A DNA stretch of 64,000 nt from Methylocella tundrae (GTDB taxonomy: Bacteria > Pseudomonadota > Alphaproteobacteria > Rhizobiales > Beijerinckiaceae): the NCBI RefSeq assembly GCF_901905185.1, contig NZ_CABFMQ020000024.1:1-64000 (forward strand), given 5' to 3'. The position numbers and the translations under genes are program-made. The notes beneath the pieces were generated by a model. The model searched no databases. It saw nothing but the letters and a program-made list of their open reading frames with translations, and was not told the DNA's origin. This document shows, piece by piece, positions 20,801-32,078 of this stretch; the first letter of the stretch is position 1, and each line of letters opens with the position of its first letter.

Positions 20801-22108
20801 CGACAACGCCCGGTGGCGCGGCGCGAAAATATCGGCCGAACCCGCAAGACGCGTCGCCAATGTTCCCTTAAGGCCCTCATCGCCACGCCAGAAGCGCCGG
20901 AAGGCGTCGCGCGATTTATCGTTCCACTCGCCCCAGCCGGCGGGGAACGCCCCCAACTGATAGCCGCCGAGGCCAAGATCCCAGGGCTCGGCGATATGGA
21001 TCAGATCGCGCAGCGTCGGGTCCTGAGCGACGGCCGCGAGGAAGGGATGGGCGGGGTCGAAGCCATCGGGCGCGCGCGCCAGCACGGGGGCGAGATCATA
21101 GCGGAAGCCATCGACGCCGGCGCGGGTGGCGGCGGTGCGCAGCGCCTCCAGCGCGAGGCGGAGAGTTTGTGGCCGCTCCAGCGCGAGAACATTGCCGCAG
21201 CCCGCCTGATTCTCATAAATCGCCAGATTGTCCGGCTCGAGGCGATAGGCGCTGTTGTCGAGCCCGCGCAAGCAAACGGTCGGGCCTAAATCGTCGCTCT
21301 CGCCCGTATGGTTCAGCACGACATCGAGGATGACGGCGATCCCTGCCGCCTGCAGCGCCTCGACGGCGGCGCGCACCTCGGGCCAGCCGCCGGGAGCAAG
21401 CCTTGGGTCCGGCGCGAGAAAGGCGATCGGATTATAGCCCCAGTAATTGGAGAGGCCGAGCGCAGGCAGATGGCGTTCGTCGACCCATGCCGCGATTGGC
21501 AGCAGTTCGACGGCCGTCACTCCAAGCCGGGTCAGATGAGCGATCGCGGCTGGATGAGCAAGTCCTGCGAAAGTGCCGCGAATGGCCTCAGGAATATCCG
21601 GATGGGCCTGAGTGAACCCCCGCACATGCATTTCATAGATGATGAGATCGCGCCAGGCGATGGCGGGGCGACGTGGCTGAGGCAGCGGGACCGGCGCTTC
21701 GACGATCCCCTTGGGGACAAAGGGCCCGCTGTCGGCGTGATCTTCCGCCGCGCCATGAATGCGCGCGTCGAACAGTGAAGCGTGCAGCTTGAACGGGCGG
21801 TCGAGCCGGGTCGCGTAAGGATCGACGAGAAGTTTTTCGGCGTTGAAGCGCCGGCCCTGCGCGGGATCGAATGATCCTTGCGCACGCAGGCCATAGCGCG
21901 CGCCGACGCCGACGCCCGATATATGGGCGTGAAACACGTCGCCCGTGCGCCCGGGAAGCTTTATGCGCGCGGTCTCGCGGTCGGTTTCATCGAAGAGCGA
22001 CAGAAAGATGGCCTCGGCGTCGCCGGCGGCGACCGCGACATTGATCCCGCCTTCTTCTGCAAAAACGCCGAGCGGCTCCGCCCGGCCAGGACCGACGCCA
22101 TGCATCAT
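17873..22108 (-). CDS. Glycogen debranching enzyme GlgX fused to 4-alpha-glucanotransferase MalQ
   Basis: A single uninterrupted 1411-residue frame with two enzymes. The N-terminal part (about 1-685) is GlgX, which cuts alpha-1,6 branches of phosphorylase-limit glycogen: CBM48-like start, GH13 core with D338 (GVDGFRYDLAP), E374 (HIAEPWDLG) and D446 (FITAHDGFTL), and EWNDKSRDAFRRFWRG. The C-terminal part (about 695-1411) is MalQ (GH77), which shuffles maltodextrins: N-terminal beta domain from HWWDVEGRLH, AAQLYGLRREG, D1175 (LRIDHVLGLKRLF), E1223 (VVGEDLGTVP) and D1274 (ATHDLPPLAGWW). Both active sites look complete, so the fusion is probably bifunctional. It is the last gene of the glycogen operon, 17 nt after pgm. 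ATG 22108 and 22105 are adjacent. Confidence 0.94.
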   Translation of the reverse strand: MMHGVGPGRAEPLGVFAEEGGINVAVAAGDAEAIFLSLFDETDRETARIKLPGRTGDVFHAHISGVGVGARYGLRAQGSFDPAQGRRFNAEKLLVDPYATRLDRPFKLHASLFDARIHGAAEDHADSGPFVPKGIVEAPVPLPQPRRPAIAWRDLIIYEMHVRGFTQAHPDIPEAIRGTFAGLAHPAAIAHLTRLGVTAVELLPIAAWVDERHLPALGLSNYWGYNPIAFLAPDPRLAPGGWPEVRAAVEALQAAGIAVILDVVLNHTGESDDLGPTVCLRGLDNSAYRLEPDNLAIYENQAGCGNVLALERPQTLRLALEALRTAATRAGVDGFRYDLAPVLARAPDGFDPAHPFLAAVAQDPTLRDLIHIAEPWDLGLGGYQLGAFPAGWGEWNDKSRDAFRRFWRGDEGLKGTLATRLAGSADIFAPRHRALSRSINFITAHDGFTLADLVAHTHKRNEANGEHNRDGSDDNLSWNCGAEGESIDPAIIARRKGDARALLATLIASRGTPMLCMGDELGRTQKGNNNAYAQDNSLTWVDWVSADAELIGFVSRLIRLRRTVGALSAEAPLTGAPSDSSGIPDVEWLNLNGSPLRPRDWHEPGSEALIAVFYDGGDKEREASRAAVLLNRGFDAPQAQLPAPRDGHLWMLEIDSADPGAEGKPVADGGLSLAPRSAAILIETRARAAGRGGIDDHVLDALAEAAGVVSHWWDVEGRLHKVKAEAKQALLKSLDLSAVSTGEARARLAELSQERTFRPLPVATTISVGGDRTLRLGGALGGRQRPFALTIACEDGSIHEVEITPQLGRRGEALAPDGRRALICDIPLPELPLGRHEIMADAAPESSGHLAVVPGAAFLPTSLREGRVFGLAAQLYGLRREGPNERGDQGVGDFTCLRLLAEEAARAGAVTVGVNPLHALYPHDPERASPYHPSDRRFLDPLAIDAFDPPAQLLTDSVRAALSRLTPEATRLSGLRLVDYSAVSALKNRLFDVIHAAFRARRLAAPDDALVIAYERFVAGGGESLRRFAIFTAIERRIGGTLGQFGPELSSPHAPGIASFAAEHEDEIERANFLQFLADRQFGAAAQAGFEAGLSLGFYRDLAVGCAPDGAEAFSEASRLMQGVSIGAPPDPLGPKGQIWGLPPFDPRALARDGYASFGRLIAANMAYAGILRIDHVLGLKRLFLVPDGAEAADGAYLACPFDALMGQVMLESVRNKTAVVGEDLGTVPEGMREELAARNILSYRVMRFEREDADFVRPEDYPALAAACVATHDLPPLAGWWQGADLAEAAAFGHLADEGQAFAARAEEKAELIEAAAGPEFSAGEVDLDAPLTPATAAAVHGFIARSNAALVLVQTADLAMETIPTNLPGTDRERPNWRRKIFSPVERLFDLPAARAIIEAVRRQRTLSD

Positions 22109-22125
22109 TGGTTCGGACGGCGCGC

Positions 22126-23766
<1,641 letters not shown>

Positions 23767-25245
23767 TCACGAGGTTGAGGATTTGTGGCCCGCGCGCCTG
23801 TGGCGGATGAGGTCGCGATAGAGTTTCGCGTAAGCGGCCGCGGGGCGCCGCCACGACACATCGGTCATCATGCCGTTTTCGATCAATTCGTCCCAGATCT
23901 CGGGCTCGCCCCAGAGCCGCGAGGCGCGCTCCAGAGTGGCGCCCAGCATTTCGGCCGTCACCGGAGAAAACTGCAGGCCGGTTCCAAGCCCGGCGGCGAG
24001 AGCCATCTCATTGGCGTCGATGATGGTGTCGGCAAGACCCCCGACGCGGGCGACGATCGGAAGCGCCCCGTAGCGCAGCGCGCAGAGCTGCGTCAATCCG
24101 CAAGGCTCGAAGCGCGATGGGATCAAAAGGGCGTCCGCGCCGGCCTGAATCTGATGAGCGGTCGCCTCGTCATAGCCGATCAATGCGCCGATGCGGTGCG
24201 GCTGCTTGGCCGCCGCCGCCAGAAGCTGCTGTTCGAGATCGGGATCTCCCGAACCGAGGACGACGAGCTGCGCGCCGATGCGCTCGAGAACGCCGAGATT
24301 GGCCAGCAGAAGGTCTTGCCCCTTTTGCCAGGAGAGGCGGCTCACGACGCCAAACAGCAGCGCGCCCGGATCGACGTCGAGGCCGAACTTGCGCTGAAGC
24401 AGCGCCTTGTTGGCCGGGCGGCGCGCCAGCGTGCGCACGTCGAAAGGCTCCGCAATCAGCGGATCGATGGAAGGGTCCCAAATATCTTCGTCGACGCCAT
24501 TGAGGATGCCGGTCACCGCCATGCCCCGGGCGCGTAAAAGCCCATCGAGGCCCATGCCGAAATCTGGCGTGCGTATCTCGGCGGCGTAAGTCGGCGACAC
24601 CGTGGTAATGCGGTCGGAGAGGGCGAGAGCGGCTTTCAGAAAGCCGATCATGCCGTAATATTCGACCCCCTCGATCGCGAAGGCTTCATGCGGCAGACCG
24701 AGCGCGCCGAGCAGCTCGGCGGGATACTGGCCCTGAAAAGCAAGATTGTGGATCGTCGCCACGGTTCCCGGGCGGGGGCGGCCGTCATAGTGGAGATAGG
24801 CCGCGGTCAGGCCCGCCTGCCAGTCGTGCGTATGAACGACATCGGGGGCAAAGCCGGGCGCGAAGCCGAGGGCGAGCTGCGCCCCGGCGCGGCTGAGGGC
24901 CGCGAAGCGAAAGGGATTATCCGGCCAGTCCTGTCCGTCGGGTCCGGCATAGGGACCGCCCGGACGATTGAAAAGATGCGGCGCGTCGAGCACGAAAAGA
25001 TCGAGCCCGGCGGCGTCGGCGCGCAAAACCCGCGCCTCGCCGCCAAAAATCTGCTCCGACTCGACCACGGTTTCAGCGTGATTGACTGCCTTCATCACCG
25101 CGGGATAGCCGGGCGTCAGGGTCACGACCTCAACGCCCTCGGGGACCAGCGCCGAGGGCAGGGCGCCCGCAACATCGGCGAGGCCGCCTGTCTTGACCAG
25201 CGGGAAAATCTCGGAAACGACGGCCAGAACCGTGACGTCGCTCAT
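23767..25245 (-). CDS. glgA: Glycogen synthase (ADP-glucose, GT5)
   Basis: Adds glucose from ADP-glucose to the non-reducing ends of glycogen. It is 492 residues long, typical for bacterial GlgA. The N-terminal ADP-glucose-binding KTGGL motif is at residues 18-22 ([16 protein letters not shown]). The C-terminal GT-B signature [18 protein letters not shown] includes the catalytic region, and [11 protein letters not shown] is also present. The start ATG lies 13 nt after the glgC stop, consistent with coupled expression of the two committed steps of glycogen synthesis. Confidence 0.97.
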   Translation of the reverse strand: MSDVTVLAVVSEIFPLVKTGGLADVAGALPSALVPEGVEVVTLTPGYPAVMKAVNHAETVVESEQIFGGEARVLRADAAGLDLFVLDAPHLFNRPGGPYAGPDGQDWPDNPFRFAALSRAGAQLALGFAPGFAPDVVHTHDWQAGLTAAYLHYDGRPRPGTVATIHNLAFQGQYPAELLGALGLPHEAFAIEGVEYYGMIGFLKAALALSDRITTVSPTYAAEIRTPDFGMGLDGLLRARGMAVTGILNGVDEDIWDPSIDPLIAEPFDVRTLARRPANKALLQRKFGLDVDPGALLFGVVSRLSWQKGQDLLLANLGVLERIGAQLVVLGSGDPDLEQQLLAAAAKQPHRIGALIGYDEATAHQIQAGADALLIPSRFEPCGLTQLCALRYGALPIVARVGGLADTIIDANEMALAAGLGTGLQFSPVTAEMLGATLERASRLWGEPEIWDELIENGMMTDVSWRRPAAAYAKLYRDLIRHRRAGHKSSTS

Positions 25246-25258
25246 GCCGGGCCGTCGC

Positions 25259-26512
25259 TCATGCCAGGCGGTCGATCATGGTTTGAGTAATCAGGCAGAT
25301 CCCTTTCTCCGTGCGGCGAAATCGCTTGCCGTCTGCGACCGGATCTTCGCCGACGACGAGACCCTCCGGGATCTTTACGCCGCGGTCGATGACGACATTG
25401 CGAAGGCGGGTTGACCGTCCGACCTCGACATAAGGCAGGATGACCGCATTCTCAACGTCGCAATAGGAATTGACCCTGACGCCGGTCGAGAGAAGCGATC
25501 GCTTGACCTTGGCGCCTGAAATGATGCACCCGCCTGATACGACCGATGAAACCGCCATGCCGCGGCGCGTGTCTTCATCATGCACGAATTTTGCCGGCGG
25601 CGTGACCGCGCTATCGGTCCAGATCGGCCAATCCTTGTCGAAAAGGTCGAGATCGGGAACTATATCGGTGAGGTCGATATTGCCTTCCCAGTAGGCGTCG
25701 ACCGTGCCGACGTCGCGCCAGTAGGAGGGCTCGTCGTCCGAAGAGCGCACGCAGGAATCCGAAAAGTGATGCGCGACCGCTTTGCCGTGTTTGACGAGAT
25801 AGGGAATGATGTCCTTGCCGAAGTCGCGGCTTGAATGCGGATCATAAGCGTCTCGTTCAAGCTGTTCGAACAGGAAGTTCGTTTCAAAAACATAAATGCC
25901 CATCGAGGCGAGCGCCCTCTCGGGATCGCTTGGCATCGGCGGCGGAGCGGCGGGTTTTTCGATGAACGCGATGACCCGGTCCTTATCGTCGACATGCATG
26001 ACGCCAAAGGCGCTCGCCTCGAGCCGCGGCACTTCGAGGCATCCAATGGTGACGTCGGCGCCCGAGTCGGCGTGCTGCTGTAACATGACCTCATAGTCCA
26101 TCTTGTAGACGTGGTCGCCGGCGAGAATGACCATATATTTCGGGGCGCGGTCGCGGATGATGTCGATATTCTGAAACACTGCGTCGGCGGTGCCGGCATA
26201 CCATTGATCCTCGGACACGCGCTGGCTGGCCGGCATGATGTCGAAGCTTTCATTGCTGCCGGGTCGAAAAAAGTTCCAGCCGCGCGTCAGATGTCCGATG
26301 AGGCTGTGCGCCTTGTATTGCGTGGCGACGCCGATGCGGCGGATGCCGGAGTTCAGCGCATTCGACAAAGCGAAGTCGATGATCCGCATCTTGCCGCCGA
26401 AATAGACCGCTGGTTTGGCGCGCCGGTCCGTCAATTCGAGCAGGCGGCTGCCGCGGCCTCCCGCCAGGACAAAAGCCATGGCTTGGCGTCCAATTGGCGC
26501 GCTCAATCTCAT
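25259..26512 (-). CDS. glgC: Glucose-1-phosphate adenylyltransferase
   Basis: Makes ADP-glucose from ATP and glucose-1-phosphate, normally the allosterically controlled step. It is 417 residues long. The nucleotide-binding start [27 protein letters not shown] and the following [15 protein letters not shown] are diagnostic. The central [19 protein letters not shown] and the sugar-phosphate site segment [12 protein letters not shown] are present, and a left-handed beta-helix region occupies the C-terminal third. The gap of about 60 nt to glgB is the widest in the operon and is too small to suggest a separate promoter with confidence. Confidence 0.97.
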   Translation of the reverse strand: MRLSAPIGRQAMAFVLAGGRGSRLLELTDRRAKPAVYFGGKMRIIDFALSNALNSGIRRIGVATQYKAHSLIGHLTRGWNFFRPGSNESFDIMPASQRVSEDQWYAGTADAVFQNIDIIRDRAPKYMVILAGDHVYKMDYEVMLQQHADSGADVTIGCLEVPRLEASAFGVMHVDDKDRVIAFIEKPAAPPPMPSDPERALASMGIYVFETNFLFEQLERDAYDPHSSRDFGKDIIPYLVKHGKAVAHHFSDSCVRSSDDEPSYWRDVGTVDAYWEGNIDLTDIVPDLDLFDKDWPIWTDSAVTPPAKFVHDEDTRRGMAVSSVVSGGCIISGAKVKRSLLSTGVRVNSYCDVENAVILPYVEVGRSTRLRNVVIDRGVKIPEGLVVGEDPVADGKRFRRTEKGICLITQTMIDRLA

Positions 26513-26572
26513 TTCGCTTTTCCCTCCGGGGCGATGGTCTTCTGAGGCATGTCCGGGCGCGCGCGCTTTTCG

Positions 26573-28789
26573 TCAGGCCTCCGGGACGAAATAGAGCGTC
26601 GCCAGCGGCGGCAGCGTGACTTGCGCCGAGACAGGCTGACCGTGCGCCGGGACGTCGCGCGCCGTGATAGAGCCGAAATTGCCGACGCCGGAGCCCCCGT
26701 AGACGGTGGCGTCCGTGTTGAGGATTTCGCGCCAGATCCCGGCGCGCGGCAGGCCGACAGTGTAATTATGGCGCGGCTCCGGCGTGAAATTATTGATGAC
26801 GACGACCGGCGGGTCGCCAGCCTCGCCAAACCGCGCGAAGGCGAAGACGGACTGATCGCGGTCATCGCCGATGATCCATGCGAAACAGCCAGGCTCGCTA
26901 TCGCGCAGATGCAGTGCGCGCAAGCTCCTGTGCAGGCGGTTGAGGTCGCGGATCAGCGTCTGCACGCCCTTGTGCGCCGGCGCGTCGAGAAGACGCCAGT
27001 CGAGTTCGCCCTCTTCGCTCCACTCGCGCCGTTGAGCGAATTCCTGCCCCATGAACAGGAGTTTCTTGCCGGGATGTCCCCACATGTAGCCGTAATAGGC
27101 GCGAAGATTGGCGAACATCTGCCAGTCGTCGCCGGACATTTTACTGAGCAGCGATCCCTTGCCATGCGTGACTTCATCATGGCTGAGCGGCAGTACGAAA
27201 TTTTCGGAAAAGGCGTAGATGAGGCCAAAGGTCATCTTGTCATGATGCCAGCGGCGATGGATCGGATCGATCTCCATATATTCCAGCGTATCGTGCATGA
27301 AGCCCATGTTCCACTTGAAGCCGAAGCCGAGCCCGCCCGAACTGGTCGGAGCCGAGACGCCGGCCCAGGCCGTGGATTCCTCCGCCAACGTGACGACGCC
27401 CGGATAGGTTTCATAAACGAGTTCGTTGAACCTTTTCAAAAAGCCGACCGCGTCGCGATTGTCGTTGCTGCCGTCGGGATTTGGCAGCCATTCGCCGGGG
27501 TTGCGCGAATAATCGAGGTAGAGCATCGAGGCGACGGCGTCGACGCGCAGCCCGTCGATATGATAGCGGTCGAGCCAGAAAAGGGCGTTCGCCGCCAGGA
27601 AACCGGCCACTTCGCGGCGGCCGAAATCATAGATCGCCGTGTTCCAGTCTGGATGAAATCCACGGCGCGGGTCGGCGTGCTCATAAAGAGGCTGCCCGTC
27701 GAAGTGGGCGAGCCCGTGCACGTCGGTTGGGAAATGGGCCGGAACCCAGTCGAGGATAATGGCGAGCCCGGCAGCATGCGCCTTGTCGACAAAACGCGCA
27801 AACCCCGCCGGATCGCCAAATCGGCGCGTCGGGGCGAAAAGACCGATCGGCTGATAACCCCACGAGGCGTCAAGCGGATGTTCGGATATGGGCATCAGCT
27901 CGAGGTGCGTGAAGCCGAGATCGACGGCGTAGGGGATCAACTGCTCGGCGAGTTCGTCATAGGTCAGGAAGCGGCCGCCTTCGCCGCGCCGCCACGAGCC
28001 AAGATGCGCCTCGAGAATCGTCATCGGCTGGCGCCAGGCCTCGCCGTTTCGGCGATGGTCGAGATAATCGGCGTCCGACCAGGTGAACTTGTCCGTGCGC
28101 GCGACGAGCGAAGCCGTCGAGGGACGGAACTCTCCGGCAAATCCAACAGGGTCCGCCTTGAGCGGCAACAGCCGCCCATCGCGCGAGATGATCTCATACT
28201 TGTAGGCGGTTCCCTCGATGACATCGGGAGCGAAGATCTCCCAGAGCCCTGAGTCGACGCGCTTTCGCATCTGGTGCAGCCGCCCGTCCCAGCCGTTGAA
28301 GTCGCCGACGACGGAGACGCGGGCGGCGTGCGGCGCCCAGACCGCGAAATGAACGCCATCAACGCCTTCAAGGCGCATGAGATGAGCGCCGAGACGCTGG
28401 TAGAGCAGGCGATGCGTGCCTTCGACGAGGAGATAATCATCCATCGCGCCAAGCACGGGCGGCAGGGCGTAAGGATCAATGAAGCTCCAGGATCCGCCGG
28501 CGTTCGACGCTTCGAGGCGATAACGCGGCGGCGCGGTCCGGCCCTGAGCGAGCCCTTCAAAAAAGCCGCCGCCGCGCGCCTCGAGCGCGACCGCTTCGCC
28601 ATCGTCGATCAAGGCGGCAAGCTTTTCGGCATGCGGCGCAAAGGCCCGGATAACGACCCCTTGGGCAACCTTATGGGCTCCAAGAATCGCGAACGGATCA
28701 TTGTGGCGCGCTCTTAGGATGGCTTCCACATCGGCGTCGCTGATCTGCCAGCAAGGCCGCGTCACGGTTATGTTCGCGCCATGCCCCAT
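26573..28789 (-). CDS. glgB: 1,4-alpha-glucan branching enzyme
   Basis: Forms alpha-1,6 branches in glycogen. It is 738 residues from ATG 28789. The order is an N1 beta domain ([12 protein letters not shown]), CBM48 (about 130-215, [25 protein letters not shown]) and a GH13_9 core with [17 protein letters not shown], nucleophile in [20 protein letters not shown], acid/base Glu in [14 protein letters not shown] and [20 protein letters not shown] 28789 is preferred because it lies 2 nt after the glgP stop. An in-frame ATG at 28828 would overlap glgP by 37 nt and adds 13 residues. It is the second gene of the operon. Confidence 0.97.
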   Translation of the reverse strand: MGHGANITVTRPCWQISDADVEAILRARHNDPFAILGAHKVAQGVVIRAFAPHAEKLAALIDDGEAVALEARGGGFFEGLAQGRTAPPRYRLEASNAGGSWSFIDPYALPPVLGAMDDYLLVEGTHRLLYQRLGAHLMRLEGVDGVHFAVWAPHAARVSVVGDFNGWDGRLHQMRKRVDSGLWEIFAPDVIEGTAYKYEIISRDGRLLPLKADPVGFAGEFRPSTASLVARTDKFTWSDADYLDHRRNGEAWRQPMTILEAHLGSWRRGEGGRFLTYDELAEQLIPYAVDLGFTHLELMPISEHPLDASWGYQPIGLFAPTRRFGDPAGFARFVDKAHAAGLAIILDWVPAHFPTDVHGLAHFDGQPLYEHADPRRGFHPDWNTAIYDFGRREVAGFLAANALFWLDRYHIDGLRVDAVASMLYLDYSRNPGEWLPNPDGSNDNRDAVGFLKRFNELVYETYPGVVTLAEESTAWAGVSAPTSSGGLGFGFKWNMGFMHDTLEYMEIDPIHRRWHHDKMTFGLIYAFSENFVLPLSHDEVTHGKGSLLSKMSGDDWQMFANLRAYYGYMWGHPGKKLLFMGQEFAQRREWSEEGELDWRLLDAPAHKGVQTLIRDLNRLHRSLRALHLRDSEPGCFAWIIGDDRDQSVFAFARFGEAGDPPVVVINNFTPEPRHNYTVGLPRAGIWREILNTDATVYGGSGVGNFGSITARDVPAHGQPVSAQVTLPPLATLYFVPEA

Positions 28790-28791
28790 TC

Positions 28792-31299
28792 TCACTTGCG
28801 TCCTGGCGGAGTCACTGGGACGTTCCATATTTCTTCGGCGTATTCAGCGATCGTCCTGTCCGAAGAGAACCATCCCATGTGCGCTGTGTTGAGGATGGCC
28901 GAACGCCACCATGCAGGTTTGTCGCGCCAGCGTCTGAACACCGCGCGCTGCGCGTTGTAATAAGCGTCGAAATCGGCCGTCACCAGAAAGAAGTCATGGT
29001 AGGTCAACGCATCGACGAGCCCGCGATAGCGATGCGGCTCGTCCGGCGAAAAAACCCCTGACGCGATCGATTCCAGCGCTTCAGAAAGTTTCGGCGATCG
29101 TGCGATCGCGTCCTGCCCATTGATGCCCTGGCTCCGTTTGGCTTCGACCTCGTCGGCCGTCAATCCAAATATAAAAATATTGGGTGAGCCGACATGCTCC
29201 ATAATTTCGACATTGGCGCCGTCGAGCGTTCCGATGGTCAGCGCTCCGTTCAGCGCGAATTTCATATTTCCGGTGCCGGACGCCTCCATGCCGGCTGTCG
29301 AGATCTGCTCTGAAAGATCGGCGGCCGGAATAATCCTTTCCGCGAGGCTGACATTGTAGTTCGGCAGGAACACGACTTTCAAAAGCCCGCGCAGCGCAGG
29401 ATCCGAATTGATGACCTTGCCGACATCATTTGCGAGCTGGATGATGAGCTTCGCCGTCGTGTAGCTCGCCGCCGCTTTGCCGGCGAAAATTTTTACGCGC
29501 GGTATCCAGTCCCGGAAGGGCTGTGCGCGAATTTCCTCATAGATCGCGACGGCCTCCAGAATATTCAGCACCTGGCGCTTGTACTCGTGAATGCGCTTGA
29601 TATGCACATCGAACAGCGCGTCGGGATTGAGCTTGACGCCGATGCGTTGCTGCACCAACCGCGCCAGCGTCATCTTGTTGGCGCGGCGGATCGCAGCGTA
29701 GCGCTCCTGGAACGATGAATCGTCGGCAAGCGCGGCGACTTTCTCAAGCACCATCGCGTTGTCGAGGAGATTGTCGCCGACAACTTCCATCAAAAGCGAG
29801 GTGAGGGCAGGGTTTGCTTCTTTCAGCCACCGGCGAAAGGTGATGCCGTTGGTCTTGTTGGTGATCTTTCCGGGCGCTATCGATTCGAGATCGTGGAACA
29901 CCGTCGTTTTCATCAAATCGGAGTGAAGCTGCGAGACGCCATTGACCTTGTGTGAGCCAAGAAAGGCGAGATGGCCCATACGGACCCGCCGCCCGTGCGA
30001 TTCATCGATCAAGGATAGCGCCGCAAGGCGGTGGCCTGTTGCATCCGGCTCCCCGCTCACCTTGGCGAGATGCAGCGCGTTGATCAGATAAATGATCTGC
30101 ATATGTCGCGGCAGCAACCGCTCCATCAGTGGCACAGGCCAGGTCTCGAGCGCCTCGGGGAGCAGCGTGTGATTGGTGTAGCTGAATGTCGCTTGTGTAA
30201 TCGCCCAGGCCTCGTCCCACGGAATGTCGTGCAAATCGACAAGGATATGCATAAGTTCCGCGATGGCGATTGCGGGATGTGTGTCATTGAGTTGGATCGC
30301 CGCCTTGTCGGCGAGCGTGCGGACGTCGCCATACAGGCTGATGTGGCGCCGGACGAGATCCTGCAACGAGGCGGAAGCAAAGAAGAACTCCTGCCGCAGC
30401 CGCAGCTCCTGGCCGGCGGGGGTTGTGTCGCCTGGATAGAGCACCTTCGAGATCGATTCGGCGCGCACCCGATCCATCAGCGCGCCGATATGGTCGCCGC
30501 TGTTGAATTGGTCGAGACGCAAGGGATCGACCGCGCGCGCTGACCAGAGCCGAAGCGTGTTGATATGGGCGCCGCGCCAGCCGGGGATTGGCGTGTCATA
30601 GGCCAGCGCCTCGACCGTCTCGCCCGGATGCCACACTTGTCTCAATTCGCCGTCAGGTCGCGTTTCCGTGTCAATGTGGCCGCCGAAACCGATGGGGCAG
30701 ACGATCTCGGGGCGCTGAAACTCCCACGGATTGCCGAACGACAGCCAATCCTCGGGATATTCGAGTTGGCGGCCGTTCTTGATGCGCTGGCGGAACAGCC
30801 CGTGATCGTAGCGGATGCCATAGCCGTAGGCGGCGATCGAGAGGGTCGCCATGCTTTCCATGAAGCAGGCCGCAAGCCGGCCAAGGCCGCCATTGCCGAG
30901 CGCCGCGTCGTCTTCGACCTCGCGCAGGGTCTCAAGGTCGACGCCAAGTTCGGCGAGCGCGGCGCGCGTTTCGTCGATCATTTCCATATTGGTCAAGGCA
31001 TCGATGAGGAGCCGCCCGATCAGGAATTCCAGGCTGAGATAATAGACGCGCTTGCGGCCTGTCCGCTTGGAGCTTTCGATGGAGGATAGCCAGCTTTCGA
31101 CGACCTTGTCGCGCACGCTCAGCGCCGTCGCGACGAACCAGTCGTGCGGACTTGCCGCGGTGACGCTCTTGCCGACCGAATATTTGAGCTTGGCGAGAAT
31201 CAAATCGCGAATCGCTGCGACATCCTCGCCAATGGCTTGCGTCTCGGCCGCTGGCGCCGCGGCGTCCGGGGCCGACGCGGCATGAGTTTCAAGATCCAT
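28792..31299 (-). CDS. glgP: Glycogen/starch/alpha-glucan phosphorylase
   Basis: Phosphorolyses alpha-1,4 chain ends to glucose-1-phosphate with pyridoxal phosphate as cofactor. It is 835 residues from ATG 31299 (MDLETHAAS). Visible family segments are [54 protein letters not shown] and [44 protein letters not shown], the last two spanning the PLP and phosphate region; [11 protein letters not shown] is also present. An in-frame start at 31371 would add 24 residues without family support. It is the first gene of the six-gene glycogen operon, so the promoter should lie in the 400-nt gap upstream. Confidence 0.97.
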   Translation of the reverse strand: MDLETHAASAPDAAAPAAETQAIGEDVAAIRDLILAKLKYSVGKSVTAASPHDWFVATALSVRDKVVESWLSSIESSKRTGRKRVYYLSLEFLIGRLLIDALTNMEMIDETRAALAELGVDLETLREVEDDAALGNGGLGRLAACFMESMATLSIAAYGYGIRYDHGLFRQRIKNGRQLEYPEDWLSFGNPWEFQRPEIVCPIGFGGHIDTETRPDGELRQVWHPGETVEALAYDTPIPGWRGAHINTLRLWSARAVDPLRLDQFNSGDHIGALMDRVRAESISKVLYPGDTTPAGQELRLRQEFFFASASLQDLVRRHISLYGDVRTLADKAAIQLNDTHPAIAIAELMHILVDLHDIPWDEAWAITQATFSYTNHTLLPEALETWPVPLMERLLPRHMQIIYLINALHLAKVSGEPDATGHRLAALSLIDESHGRRVRMGHLAFLGSHKVNGVSQLHSDLMKTTVFHDLESIAPGKITNKTNGITFRRWLKEANPALTSLLMEVVGDNLLDNAMVLEKVAALADDSSFQERYAAIRRANKMTLARLVQQRIGVKLNPDALFDVHIKRIHEYKRQVLNILEAVAIYEEIRAQPFRDWIPRVKIFAGKAAASYTTAKLIIQLANDVGKVINSDPALRGLLKVVFLPNYNVSLAERIIPAADLSEQISTAGMEASGTGNMKFALNGALTIGTLDGANVEIMEHVGSPNIFIFGLTADEVEAKRSQGINGQDAIARSPKLSEALESIASGVFSPDEPHRYRGLVDALTYHDFFLVTADFDAYYNAQRAVFRRWRDKPAWWRSAILNTAHMGWFSSDRTIAEYAEEIWNVPVTPPGRK

Positions 31300-31705
31300 C
31301 CGGGCGGGCTCCCTAATCTTCGGCCTCTTGGGCGCTGCTGGCGTCAGCTTCGAGCAAAGCGCGGGCCACACACCCGAGGACGCCAGCGCTTTCAGCCGCG
31401 ATCCGTATCGAACCGAGCGACACTAGCCTATGGGAGAAAGCCGATAAAGGCGAGGATGAAGGAAATCGCGGACTCGCGCGTTCTCACAAGGCCGGCAGAT
31501 CGATCGAAATCGGGCTGGCCGAGAAATCGAGGGAAATGCCTGCGCTTCAACCGCAAGCAGGTTGCCTATCTTTTGACTCCAAAGCGCCGGACGCCTGTTT
31601 CGGGCGATCACCGAATATAGCGTCGCTCTCGGCGGTCTCGCCAGGACCTGCGCCGGCGCCGGGGCCGAGTCGAGGGCGCGCGCGGGACCCGGCGCGAGCC
31701 CGGCG
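31300..31705. other. Upstream region of the glycogen operon
   Basis: About 400 nt without a supported gene. It should hold the promoter of the glg operon, which reads leftwards. An 8-bp inverted repeat, CTGGCGTC (31338-31345) and GACGCCAG (31379-31386), could form a leader hairpin or an operator 40-90 nt before glgP. Short ORFs here look spurious. Confidence 0.4.
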
Positions 31706-31981
31706 TCAATACTGACTGGCCCCGTGTTGATCCGAACTCGATCGTCCTTCGCCAGTCTGCTGACGATCATATTTATGACGCTCATGAGCGCCATAGGCGC
31801 ATCCGGCGGCGGCTCCCGCGATGCCGTGGCCGACAAGATGACCCGCGATGCCGCCAACGACGGCGCCCTTGACGCAGCCGCCCGGCCGTGCGTACGCCGC
31901 GCCGGCGAAACCGGCGGCGCCGAGACCAATGAGGAGCGAAGCGAGAAGAGCGTCCTTTCTCAACAGTTGAGCAGCTTTCAT
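31706..31981 (-). CDS. Small exported glycine-zipper protein
   Basis: A 91-residue protein with a signal peptide (basic MKAAQLLRKD, hydrophobic ALLASLLIGLGAAGFAGA, cleavage near AYA) and then a Gly-rich zipper-like segment (GGCVKGAVVGGIAGHLVGHGIAGAAAG) and a polar tail. Glycine-zipper segments form close-packed transmembrane or membrane-associated helices, and such small proteins are common in Rhizobiales envelopes. The start is well supported: AAGGAGG at 31989-31995 sits 7 nt before the ATG at 31981, although the frame is open much further upstream. The function is unknown; the strong ribosome site suggests high expression. Confidence 0.7.
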   Translation of the reverse strand: MKAAQLLRKDALLASLLIGLGAAGFAGAAYARPGGCVKGAVVGGIAGHLVGHGIAGAAAGCAYGAHERHKYDRQQTGEGRSSSDQHGASQY

Positions 31982-31988
31982 CAAAAGA

Positions 31989-31995
31989 CCTCCTT
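31989..31995 (-). promoter_or_regulatory. Strong ribosome binding site deciding the start at 31981
   Basis: AAGGAGG on the reverse strand with 7-nt spacing to ATG; it rules out the longer upstream in-frame starts. Confidence 0.75.
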
Positions 31996-32078
31996 CTTCC
32001 GGCGAGACAACCGTTGAGCCGCTGCTTGGTTCACCGTTGAGGAGCGATTTTATTTCTTCATCGAGCGGGCGCCGGTGC

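Noticed and set aside
26549-28252. 567-codon forward frame opposite glgB
   Set aside because: Antisense shadow of glgB with no domain signal.
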